From Coemansia sp. RSA 487 (Eukaryota; Kickxellomycota; Kickxellomycetes; Kickxellales; Kickxellaceae): DNA of 64,000 nt. The notes under the pieces were generated by a model that worked only from the letters and a program-made list of their open reading frames with translations, did not search any database and had not been told where the DNA came from. Where the stretch lies: assembly GCA_027577595.1 (NCBI GenBank), contig JANBRJ010000061.1:1-64000 (forward strand), written 5' to 3'. How positions within the stretch are numbered: position 1 is the stretch's first letter; each line of letters begins with the position of its first letter. The position numbers and the translations under genes are program-made. Shown here piece by piece: positions 9,551-19,374 of this stretch.

Positions 9551-11596
9551 TTAAGGTTGGTTCGGGTAGCGCAGGTCGGCAGCAGCCTCGAGATGCGCAA
9601 ACAATGCCTTGAGAAAGGAGTTTCTGGCTGCTACTGTTTCACTGTCAGCTACCACACACAAGTGGCGGCGAGCTCTTGTAATGGCAACATTGATTCTGCG
9701 GTAGTCCTTGAGGAATCCAATTTCCTGGTCCGCGTTGGAACGCACCAGTGAAAGTATGACTGCCTCCTTTTCGCGGCCCTGGAACCCATCGACAGAGCCG
9801 ATCTCGACGGCCGGGTGCTTCTCACGGATCAGAGATTTCAGCAACCGCACCTGTGCATTGTATGGCGATATGATTGCAATCTCTTCTGCCCTTACGCCAG
9901 CAGCCATCAGGTCGTCGATATGCTGGACAACCAGATTCGCTTCGCCTTGGTTCAGCTTGCTGTCCGTATCCAACAGCGATCGAGCCACCTTTGCGCCAGC
10001 TCTTCCTGACTCTTCGAGCTCCTCGGTAGCTTCGTACATGCCAGAGCCGATCGTATCGATAAGCACCAGCGGAAGGTCAGTGGCATCAGTCGATTCGACA
10101 TGCTCAAGCTCACTCAACACATGCGCTGCCACTGCCGGATCGGCTACCAGGCGACCGTCGTAGAGCCTATCGGACGACACTTTCATTATGTCCTGGTGCA
10201 TGCGGTATTGCGTGGTAAGCATGCAGCAGACCTTATCACCGAAAAGTGCACGCACGCGCTCAAACATTGTGGTTTCAAGGAGCGCGCATCCGTTGGCGTT
10301 CTTATCTGCGCCACCATCTTCCTTGTCGTTGAGGCTTTTTATCGTCGGCGGAAGCTGGTGGTGGTCGCCAGCAAGGATAACCTTGGGTGCCTGCAGAGAA
10401 GCAATCCAGCACTCGCCCTCCATGGCCTGGGTAGCTTCGTCGATGATGACAACATCGAACTTGCCCTGGTTCTTGACAAGATCCCTGCTTGCTGCGCCGC
10501 TTAGCGTCGAAAGCACCACTTGCGATGCGCCTATCGTCTGCTCGACCACCTTGGCCTCCCGCTCCCGGTACTCCTTCCGCAGTCTCTTGACCAAAGCATA
10601 CAGCTCTCTGCGCTCACCATAATTCTTGCACTTGGATATTCTGGCCAATGCATTGTCCATTTCCTTGCGCACATCCCTGAGCATGTCGCCTTGATTCGAG
10701 TACCGTGTTTGCGAATCCAGGCTGTGCGCCACAGCAGCTGGTAGGAGTCGTGCCGGGTGGCCGAGCCGGACCATCGGGAACTCGCGTAGCCGCCCTAGCC
10801 GCTCAACCAAATTATCAACGGATACGTTTGATGGACCGCAGACAAGTAGACGCTTGCCGTACCTGACAAGCTGCCGGATGACCTCGATGATTGTGTGCGT
10901 TTTGCCAGTCCCTGGCGGCCCATGGATCAGCGCAACATCCTCAGCGGCAATTGCCAGCCTCACAGCCGCCCTCTGCGACTCGTTGAGCGACTGGTCAAAG
11001 AACTCTAGCTTCTTTCCATCTCCGAGTTCAGAGCTCCCGAAGAGTGGATCGATGCCATCAGTAAACAGTACATCGTAGAGGTGCGGCCTCTTGTGTTCTT
11101 TCACAGCTGCCAGATCACGCAAGGCAAAAAGTATACGCTTATATGTTATGTCGTTTGCAAGCTTCTTGATCGTGCATCGCTCGTGCCAAGTGTTGGGGAT
11201 CAGACCGTCGATACTGTCGGTATCGCTGGACAGCGCAACGACGATCTTTGCTTCGGATGCAGAGACAACGACGCCCGAGATCTTTTGCTCATATTTGTTG
11301 TCCTTTGTCGATTTGCTTCCTCCTGGTGCTTCCAGACCAACAATGTCGCCAGAGCGGAACGTAGCTGGCGGGAGCGGGTTTCCCGCTACAGGTGCTTCCA
11401 AAGTCAACAGCGTCTTGCCACCAAATCCGGTCCGTGTCACGGTTATGCGCAGACCAACTAGTGCATATCCGAGGCGTTGCAGATGCGTGGCCTGCAAATT
11501 CGAAAGAAGCGCCTGTGACTGCTCAATCTCATAGTCGCGCTCTTGCTCAACCAAAGCTATGTGTTTTTTGGTAAACTCTGAAATGGTAATGGTCAT
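9551..11596 (-). CDS. HCS1: DNA polymerase alpha-associated helicase A (HCS1 / SMUBP2 family, SF1B)
   Basis: The 681-residue protein has nearly the length of yeast Hcs1 (683). After an N-terminal helical hairpin, residues about 45-190 form the beta-barrel 1B/stalk region. RecA1 carries Walker A GPPGTGKT (226-233), the Walker B DEAT box (386-389) and AGDHHQLPPT (409-418). RecA2 carries TTQYRMH, VDGFQGREKEAVILSL and RINVAITRARRHL with the motif VI arginines. Members of this Upf1-like family unwind DNA or RNA 5' to 3'; yeast Hcs1 copurifies with DNA polymerase alpha. The R3H and zinc-finger tail of animal IGHMBP2 is absent, as in yeasts. The start is the ATG at 11594-11596, the first in frame. 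A degenerate copy lies 183 bp downstream on the same strand. Confidence 0.93.
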   Translation of the reverse strand: MTITISEFTKKHIALVEQERDYEIEQSQALLSNLQATHLQRLGYALVGLRITVTRTGFGGKTLLTLEAPVAGNPLPPATFRSGDIVGLEAPGGSKSTKDNKYEQKISGVVVSASEAKIVVALSSDTDSIDGLIPNTWHERCTIKKLANDITYKRILFALRDLAAVKEHKRPHLYDVLFTDGIDPLFGSSELGDGKKLEFFDQSLNESQRAAVRLAIAAEDVALIHGPPGTGKTHTIIEVIRQLVRYGKRLLVCGPSNVSVDNLVERLGRLREFPMVRLGHPARLLPAAVAHSLDSQTRYSNQGDMLRDVRKEMDNALARISKCKNYGERRELYALVKRLRKEYREREAKVVEQTIGASQVVLSTLSGAASRDLVKNQGKFDVVIIDEATQAMEGECWIASLQAPKVILAGDHHQLPPTIKSLNDKEDGGADKNANGCALLETTMFERVRALFGDKVCCMLTTQYRMHQDIMKVSSDRLYDGRLVADPAVAAHVLSELEHVESTDATDLPLVLIDTIGSGMYEATEELEESGRAGAKVARSLLDTDSKLNQGEANLVVQHIDDLMAAGVRAEEIAIISPYNAQVRLLKSLIREKHPAVEIGSVDGFQGREKEAVILSLVRSNADQEIGFLKDYRRINVAITRARRHLCVVADSETVAARNSFLKALFAHLEAAADLRYPNQP

Positions 11597-11924
11597 GTTT
11601 GCAAAATTAACAAGTATTCAAGTGTGTGTATCTCATCTCATATCTTTGGCAGCAACTATTTTTACCTAAATTATGTATCCCATGTACATTTGATGATGCT
11701 TTTGGGAAGAATATCCAGAACATGTGGTGATCTGGAGTGGTACTCCTGTGATTCCTGATCCGAAGGAACCCAATACACAAGGACATAGCCATGCCTGTCA
11801 AACAACCAAACCGTTTTCCCTTAGTTTTATTCTTTTATCAAATCAACACATCACAAATAGGTTGGTAGTTGTTGTAGTGAAACGAGCAAAGAGCGGAACA
11901 ATTGGCATGCTATCCTAAAGTACT

Positions 11925-13060
11925 TGTGGAGCTATTTTATTGGAGAATACCATGCAAGTAGGGTCTTGCCATGCTTGGTGGATAGCTTGGACGAATCTCC
12001 TTCGGCTAATATCGCCTATCTGGCTCTCGCATCCCTAAGTGCACGAAAGCAACTGGTGAATCCTCCAGATCTCGGACCACTGGTTCCCTGGAACTACAAT
12101 ATCCGCGTATATTGATGAAGTACAGTCCACTAAATCGATATCAATTTCAGGACCAATCTTCATCGGGTAGTCTCTAACAAGGTCGACCAAGAGACTGATG
12201 GCTCCTGGGTTGCCATCTGCCGCTAGAATTGTATGAGTGTTGTTTTCCTCGATCCAGTCGGGAATCGGAAAACTCGATTCTGCTTGTAGTCATTAAGTGG
12301 CGGTGAGTTGTCTTGCGTGTGGTGGTGGCAACGGTTCATCTGTAGGAAACTCATTGGCAGTCGTTTTCTGCTCTGCCTTTTGGTATTGGGAATACTGTAC
12401 CAGTTGACTTGGTTGAAAAAGCATTTCATCAGTGCAAACTATTGCGCCGGATTCCTCAGTATTGGATTAACCCCTATCCTTTGCTTCCTTGCGTGCTCTC
12501 TCGCTCAGATTGGCTAGTCGCTTGCTCATGTTGTTCTTCCGTATCGTCTTGTCGATATCCTTGTTCAACTTCTCGGCCTCTTCTATTGAATCTTTGAGCA
12601 ACTCCGCAATATTGTGCTTACTACCCACGGCTATCCTAAGCAGCTTTTGCAACCTAACCACCTCAGCCTGCGCCGCGTCCAGCTAGCTTCTGTGCTTCTC
12701 CGCCCATGCCACTACCCTACCCATTTTGGTCGTCTTGTCTTGGATATATTCACGCTGCTCCGCCTCCATTCTCAATCCGGGCGAGAACTTAGTTCCCCAT
12801 ATCTTTTTCCCACATTAGACAGGCCAGATTGGGTGACCAAGCCATATTTGTCCCTACTTTTACACATAAAACTAGGGATACCTTTTGCTATGCTCTCTGC
12901 CTCGCAGTCCAACCTTGGACCATCTCTCTCGATGTCTCCAGCAGCCTTTTAGCTCCTAGCGCCTTGTCTTTTGCAGCCTTATTCGCTATATCCAACGATG
13001 GCTCTAGTTCCTCCATTGGGCAACTGAAAAGCATCCAGCTTCTGTTTACAGTGGGTCGTT
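11925..13060 (-). pseudogene. Decayed reading frame of unknown family
   Basis: Read on the minus strand, several long coding-like blocks follow each other in different frames. First come helical, charged blocks (MEELEPSLDIANKAAKDKAL near 13020; VVRLQKLLRIAVGSKHNIAE near 12640; then a Lys/Glu-rich coiled coil). Next is an acidic-proline stretch (about 12490-12310). Last is a folded-looking block with IPDWIEEN and ILAADGNPGAISLLVDLVRD near 12200, followed by YPMKIGPEIDIDLVDC. Together they would make about 370 codons, with several disruptions. I do not recognise the family. An accessory or mobile-element-derived gene is plausible, given that it is broken and sits between unrelated genes. Confidence 0.45.
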
Positions 13061-13786
13061 TGGTGATACCGTTTGCTTGGACATGGGGCTATGCTAGCAA
13101 CCATTTTATTATCGAAGCTGTTCACTTTGTTTGTTGTCGTGTAACTGACTATCGTGATTGATTCGTTGTTGCTGATGCCCAGCTATGTACAGAACATAAA
13201 TTGAAACAAGCGAAAAAAAAAAAGACAGATCTTTACATATCGCTTTATTTGCATGACTCGGCCGTCTAAACAATGCGCTTTGATTGCCATTCTTATGCCA
13301 CGTACACGGTTTTAAGGGTAAAGACACGTGCATTCGAACAGCTCTTTTCCTGCAAGTGGTGTCTAGAGTGTGGAACTGAAACCACCCCAACCCTCAAAAA
13401 CCATTTAATTAATGGAGATGCTGAATCTGTTTGAATAGCGGCATGATTTCATTTCATGTGGGCGAAAACAAAAACAATGCAAAATAAAGGATAAAGACGA
13501 TACATGTGCACGCAACGCACGTCTCTTTGAAAAAGCAGAAAGGAAAAAGCTTGCTGACAACAGAAAAACACAATAGAACTTGTAAACTGCCAGACAAGAA
13601 AATCAGACACTGGCAATACCATTCGTGTCAAAAGGAAAATCAGACAGATGCCAAGCATTTACAGTCGGGCCAGACAAAAACAAGGGTTGATATTTTTAGA
13701 ATAAATGTATTTGACAAGAATAAAGGTTTGCTATTTACAAATGTTACGAGAGGGAGGAGTGTTTGTGCAACGACAAAGAAGAATAA
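13061..13786. other. Intergenic, nothing recognised
   Basis: AT-rich sequence with short chance frames only. It includes the 3' flank of the first kinase gene. Confidence 0.5.
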
Positions 13787-15283
13787 TTAGTATCCGCTGG
13801 AAATGCTCAGACCCGAGCTGACTGTGGATGTGGAAGAGTATCTGACATTAGTGTTTCCGTAGATGCACGAGGTAGCCATGGCCTCGTTGACAGCCTTGAT
13901 GTCGACAGGCGATGACGCTAGGGTGCTGGTTTTTGACAGCGTCATGCCCGAAACAGCAGTGGTCGAAGAGTGACCATAGCGCTCATGAAGGCCAGCAACC
14001 CAGGGGTCCTTCATGACGGCATCGATTGTGGGGCGATCAGTGGGGTCAATCTCCAGCATGCTCTTGATAACGGCATTGGCGGGCTTTGTCTTGGGCAGCC
14101 AGTGGTCGATGACGCGGCCGTGATACTTGAGGTACAGCGAATAGTTTGGGTCCTGGGCCTTGGCGACCTCCCACGGGAAGTGGCCTGACACCATGGCAAG
14201 ATAGATGATGCCCAGTGCCCAGATATCGACCTTGCGCGGATCGTACTGGGCGCGCGGTACAAACACCTCGGGCGCAATGTACGGGTCGGACCCACAGATG
14301 CCGCGCGTCTGCGCGGGCGCCATCGGGTCAAAGGTTGACGAGCAGCCAAAGTCGATGATCTTGAGGTTGCCCTCCTCGTCGACGCACAGGTTGTCCAGCT
14401 TCATGTCGCGGTGCGCAACGCGCGCGCTGTCGTGCAGATACGCGATGCCCGACATCAACTGGAAGAACAGGCGGTCGATGTCCTCGGGCGTCAGCGAGCC
14501 CTCCTGCACAACGGTGAACAGATCCTTTTCGCAGTACTCCATGATGCTGTAGACGGTGCCGTCATCCTCGCGCACAAACTGGTATGTGCGGATGACGTTC
14601 GGGTGCCGCAGCGACAGGCTGAAACTGGCCTCATCAAGCAGATGCTTCCACTGCCGCACGTTCATCCGCGTTGACGTCATCCGTGTGCGGTCGTTGGCGT
14701 CAGGGAAAGTAAACGTCTTGACGGCGTAGTAGCGCCCGTCGCATGCCTGATGCAGCTTGACGTATCCGCCTGTGCCCTGCCCGATTGTGCGCACTGGGGT
14801 TCCATATGTCTCGAGGATGTACCCCTTGTACCGGTCGCTGATCACCGGCGCGTTCTCGTCGCTTGCTGTGGATCCGGACGACGCCGTTGACGGCCGCCGC
14901 AGAATCACCGTCGACGATGTCGGCGGCACACGCAGCCGCTGCTTGACGCTGCTTCCGTCGTGGCCGGGGTCGTCATCGTGGTGGTGCTTGATGAACCCCG
15001 AGTTGTTGTGATGTTGGTGGAAGTGCGGGAGGTGCAGGCTGCTCAGGCTGTTATTCTTGCTGCTGGCGCCACTGCTGGTGCTGTGGTAGTTATGTTTACC
15101 CGAGGTCAGGTTATGTGCGTCTCCGGATCCGTCGCGGTTGTGGTTCTTCTTGTGCAGGCTGCTGAATAGCCGCCGGAAGTGTGCAAACTTCTTCTTTCCT
15201 TGTGCTCCTGCGCCGACTGCTGACGCAGGGCCGTTGTCTGAAAGTGTGGTAGACGGAGAGATCTCTGCTCTGCCGCTCTGCAT
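13787..15283 (-). CDS. HAL4/SAT4-type fungal serine/threonine protein kinase (kinase 1)
   Basis: The start is placed at the ATG at 15281-15283 (498 residues). The frame extends 60 codons upstream, but that part looks like untranslated leader. Residues 1-155 are low-complexity (Ser/His/Asn-rich, basic HKKNHNR). The kinase domain spans about 158-450, with glycine loop GQGTGGYVKLH (168-178), Lys189 in YAVKTF, HRDMKLDN (291-298), DFG (311-313), CGSDPYIAPEV (330-340) and DIWALGIIYLAM. The pattern CEKDLFTVV plus HRDMKLDN and CGSDPYIAPE is that of the fungal Npr1/Hal4/Hrk1 group. Yeast members regulate plasma-membrane transporters such as Trk1/2 and the H+-ATPase. All catalytic residues are present, so it should be active. 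A second kinase of the same group follows on the same strand. Confidence 0.9.
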   Translation of the reverse strand: MQSGRAEISPSTTLSDNGPASAVGAGAQGKKKFAHFRRLFSSLHKKNHNRDGSGDAHNLTSGKHNYHSTSSGASSKNNSLSSLHLPHFHQHHNNSGFIKHHHDDDPGHDGSSVKQRLRVPPTSSTVILRRPSTASSGSTASDENAPVISDRYKGYILETYGTPVRTIGQGTGGYVKLHQACDGRYYAVKTFTFPDANDRTRMTSTRMNVRQWKHLLDEASFSLSLRHPNVIRTYQFVREDDGTVYSIMEYCEKDLFTVVQEGSLTPEDIDRLFFQLMSGIAYLHDSARVAHRDMKLDNLCVDEEGNLKIIDFGCSSTFDPMAPAQTRGICGSDPYIAPEVFVPRAQYDPRKVDIWALGIIYLAMVSGHFPWEVAKAQDPNYSLYLKYHGRVIDHWLPKTKPANAVIKSMLEIDPTDRPTIDAVMKDPWVAGLHERYGHSSTTAVSGMTLSKTSTLASSPVDIKAVNEAMATSCIYGNTNVRYSSTSTVSSGLSISSGY

Positions 15284-17234
15284 TGTGTGTAGTCGGACAA
15301 ATCTGGAAGTAGGCGTGTGTTGTACCAAATAAAAGGATGACCAAACGTCTCGGAAGAAGGAGAATAAAGCAAATAAATGATATCGAAGGGAATACTCTAA
15401 AATAGGAGAAAAGGTAGGCTCTGCTAATAAGGTGTACAGATATGATATGGACAGACGCTGCAAACGAGTGAACGAACGAAAAAAAAATGAAAGCGATATC
15501 TAAACGGAGCAGAATGAAATAACAAGCACAGGCTCGAGATTCTGGAATATACCGTGCCAAATCAAAGCAGAAAAGGCTGGAGATAAAATTGACTTCTAGC
15601 TTTCAGCTTTATTAATCGCAGTGAAAAGAGGAAGGGGGAATAAAATACGAAGGTTTCAGAATAAAAAAGAAAGGACTCGCTCAAAAGAAACAAGAAAAGG
15701 CCGTTCTATTTATGTCATGAACTGATTCTGCCAAGCACAAAAAAATCTGGGTTTGGCATTTTATTTTTTTGCCTGCGGTCGGAAAGCACGCCTTTTTCTC
15801 GGCAAATAAGAAAGCCATGGAAAATATTGAGCAAACCCAACAAACACACCTTTTTTGTGCGGAAAACAGTGACCAATTTGGTGGCTGGCGACAAAAACCC
15901 GCGCCCTGGACGATGAGAAATCATTAGTAATGGCGTCCCTTGATTGGCGCGATTACAATGTCCGAGAGTGTCAAGGGATGCTGCCAGGGGTCGTCTAACC
16001 CCCTCCCCTCCTACTGCGGCCATACCGCGGAGTAAGAAGCTTTCACCATTATCTGTATTGCGCAACGTAACACCTTCGTAAAGAGCACGCATACTATGAC
16101 TAAGCTACCGCTTTTATTTTGTCAGCTAACAGTGGCAGGGGAGATTAATCCCGAGCAATATGCTATCAACCGAAGTAGTCACCGGGTCCTCTCACCTGTG
16201 TACCACCACCACCCACCACCATTGCTGGACGCAGAGAAGACTCTTTCAAAGCAGCGTACACAAGAGGGGAGACACGGAAGTGCCAGCGGAGATTGTCGGA
16301 GAGGACCATTGCTCTATTGTTCTGTGCACGTATCCTCTCCACAGATGCAGCGCAGGGAAACAAGCAGGGTGAAAATGAAAGAGGGGAGAAGTTGTCCGAC
16401 TTCTGGGCAAAGAACAAGAATACCTTTGTTCTTGGCACCATTGGCACTTGCTGGACACACTCTCCCTCTTTCGAGAGTAGAATAAACAATAAACTTGGCA
16501 AGGGACAAAGCTCAAACAAAGCATACTCCAATGGAAAAAGGATTAAAGCCTTTTTCACTTGGCCTACATATGCCAAGCGACAATTGCCATCCGTGCAATA
16601 CAAGACATGGCTATTTTCGCGTCATTGATATCTTCACACATGTCTATCTTTCAATTAAAAACACAAATTTCTACAAATTTCTTGTTTTGCTGCGCACATC
16701 GTGACGATAGTACTGAAAAAGCAGTCCTTGGCAGCCAGAATGATTAAAGAGGGGAGTTTGTAAGGCTTGGCACAATGGTGGCAGAAAAGAGTGGAAAATG
16801 GGGCTTTCCATTTTCCGAGGCGCGTCCGCCCTATTCTCCGCGTAGCAGCTTTGTGAAAGGGGGAGGAGGAATTCCGGATGCTGCTGATGTCTTGTGGCCT
16901 TGTCATTTCCACCGAGCATTTTGCGCAAGCAGATTTAGCTGATTCGTGGCGTTAATCTGACTCGCCACTGACTGCGGCCCCGCTTTATCCTCCATGCCAG
17001 TTTTTCAAATGATGCATATTTTTTTCTGGCTGGTTTTCATGTCAAATATCATTTTTGTTACGTGTTATCGTAAGCTTACTGCTATTCCCTTTTTTCCAGG
17101 AAGTTACAGCAGCCGAACGAATAGAATCCGCGAAAAGCAGACCCTGCGAGAAAACAGCAGTAAATTCGATAACCGCTTTCAAACATTATTACGAGCTGAT
17201 AAAATTACAGATAAGAAAAGTGATTCATTGTTTT
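15284..17234. other. Intergenic between the two kinase genes
   Basis: About 1.95 kb with many short overlapping frames on both strands but no recognisable protein, RNA gene or repeat. It must contain the leader and promoter of kinase 1 (right to left) and the 3' flank of kinase 2. Confidence 0.5.
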
Positions 17235-19374
17235 CTACAGCTGCTTTTCGGATTGCTGACACATTGCTTTGAACCACGGATCGCTGACAAGCTCGTTGAT
17301 GTCAGCACGGCTTGCCGGATTGATATCAAGCATTCTACGGACAATTCGTCTAACGGACATGCGCCCACTGACTTCTGCCGTGGTTTGAAATACATGCGAG
17401 TCGTCGGGGTGGCACTTCTTTTGCGTCATGTTGAGAAAATTCACACCCGGCGATGACGGGACCAAAGACCAGCTGCCCAGGCTCTCGAAAAAGCCCTCTT
17501 CTCCTTTTCTTCCGATGGTCGCATCGTCCGTCGGGGTTTCGGAAAACCAGGTTTCCACAAAGGCCTCGGGCGCCTTCTCGAAAGCCTTGTAGCGCGTGTC
17601 GCGGGACGCCTGTGCTACGGCCCACGGGAACTGCTGGTGCTGCATGGCAAAGTAAATGATCCCCAGCGCCCAGATATCGACCCGGGGCGCCATGTAGTAG
17701 CCGCTTCCAAATAGTTCGGGCGCCATGTACGGATCGGATCCGCACATTCCGTACGACAGCGTTTCAACATACTGGTGTCCATGGCTGCCACCGGTTCTGA
17801 CTGCCTGTATCTGCTGAGGATTTGGGACAGAGTACGGTGCTGCTCTTTCCCGTGCCAGCCTTGCAGACGCATGGCTGCTGCTGCTTTTTGGTACCAATTG
17901 ATGCTGGATGCGTCTGCGAAAGAGCGTCGCGCAGCCAAAGTCCACGATCTTCAGCACACCTTTCTCGGTGATGCATATGTTGTCTAGCTTCAGATCGCGA
18001 TGTCCAACTCCAATGCTATGCAGATAGTGCACGCCCTGGACCAGCTGTACGAAATACCCGTCCATCGCCGCTTTGTTGCTGGGGAGTATGCATCCGTTTG
18101 GTAGCTTTTGTTGGCGGCCCTGGATGAGCGTAAGCAGATCCACGGAGCATGCCTCCATCACCACATAGCACGTCTGGCCGGTTTCCACGATAACCTCGTG
18201 AGTGCTGATTATATTTCGGTGCCTCATGTTGACTGCGATTCCTAGCTCCTCGAGCACCCTGCGACTCAATATGCTGCTGTTGCTACTCTCTGGTGACCGG
18301 CTCCCGCTGTTATCGGGTTCTCTTGTGCTTGTTGTGCTCCTTGCTTTGTTCTGCAACGTCTTTATAGCAACAACCTACGTAAAAAAACAAATCAAAAAAT
18401 GCTTTTGCTTACAAATTAGCAATGATATGCACAAACTTTGGACCAGCTGCCAAGACGAATAAATGTGGCACGTGCGGTGTTCAGTTGGATTGCGCAACAC
18501 CCATTGACTTTTTTTTGTCATCAAAACATACAATGAGGAAATGGGAAAAAAGTTAATATATCGATTACGCCCTTGCGCTTTGCATTAGTGTCTTTTTTCC
18601 CTCTCTCCAGCAGAGTTTTTTTTGGAATATAGAGACTAGATACTAGATGTTCAACAGCATCATCTGCCCGTCAAAAAGATGTAAAAACAAGGCGAAATGG
18701 GGCAGGTATATAATCATGAAATCATGATGGGCGTGCATCAAACATTTATCTACAGCTGATCATCCAAAACAAGCACTTTGATGCTTTGATATTGCTTCTA
18801 TAGTACTTACTTTTGCAGTAGCCGCTGTACGATGGAGGTCGACGCAGCCGCCAGTACCAGCACCAAGCCTGCGAATACTAGGGCCAAAAGTTTGGAGCGT
18901 CCATCCAGTGGGCCTAATAGTCAACGACAGCGTGCCATCTACTGCGTTGATTCCATATGCATTAGTGCTGTATTGTGTGCCAGTGCAGTTTGGTGTAGAG
19001 CGGAAAGGGCTAGCAGTGAACCTGGCTGTATCTGATGCCACCGTCGGGATATATTTTGTCAAAGATGGCGATGGCGATGGCGATGGCGATGCAGTCCCAG
19101 CGCATGTGTATGTTGCCACGGTAAGAAGCGTGGCTTTTGTAGAGTGCCGTGTTGGCACAAGGACCCATGGCTGGTTGCTTGCGCTTTGTTGTGTTGGTGG
19201 TGGTGGCTCTGTGGGGCTGGAGGAAGGGATGAGCAATGAAAGCGCTGGCTTTGTAGGATATTTGGTCTTGTCGGAGTTTGTACTAGAGCCCGCGGTTGAA
19301 CCAGAAGAAGGTATTGTCGGCCCAGCTGGGATATTGAGATGCCGAATCGTAGACCCGTTGGCCACAGTTGTCAT
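17235..19374 (-). CDS. HAL4/SAT4-type fungal serine/threonine protein kinase with intron (kinase 2)
   Basis: Two exons: 18811-19374 (ATG at 19372-19374) and 17235-18374, separated by a 436-nt intron (18375-18810) with GTAAGT donor and TAG acceptor in phase 0. The junction rebuilds the kinase core: glycine loop GAGTGGCVDLHRTA (171-184) in exon 1, then VVAIKT with the ATP-binding Lys193 at the start of exon 2. The product is 567 residues. Residues 1-160 are Ser/Thr/Pro-rich with an (SP)n run. HRDLKLDN (about 313-320) and DFG (333-335) are present. The activation segment carries an insertion of about 55 residues (Ser/Ala/Gln-rich) before CGSDPYMAPELF. Another insertion follows DIWALGIIYFAMQ. The family and probable role match kinase 1. 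Confidence 0.85.
19064..19090. repeat. (GATGGC)n short tandem repeat in kinase 2 exon 1
   Basis: Four to five hexamer copies; on the coding (minus) strand they encode the SPSPSPSP run of kinase 2. Confidence 0.85.

Noticed and set aside
16096-16628. Several frames between the two kinase genes
   Set aside because: Overlapping on both strands, no family words, AT-rich start context; treated as chance.
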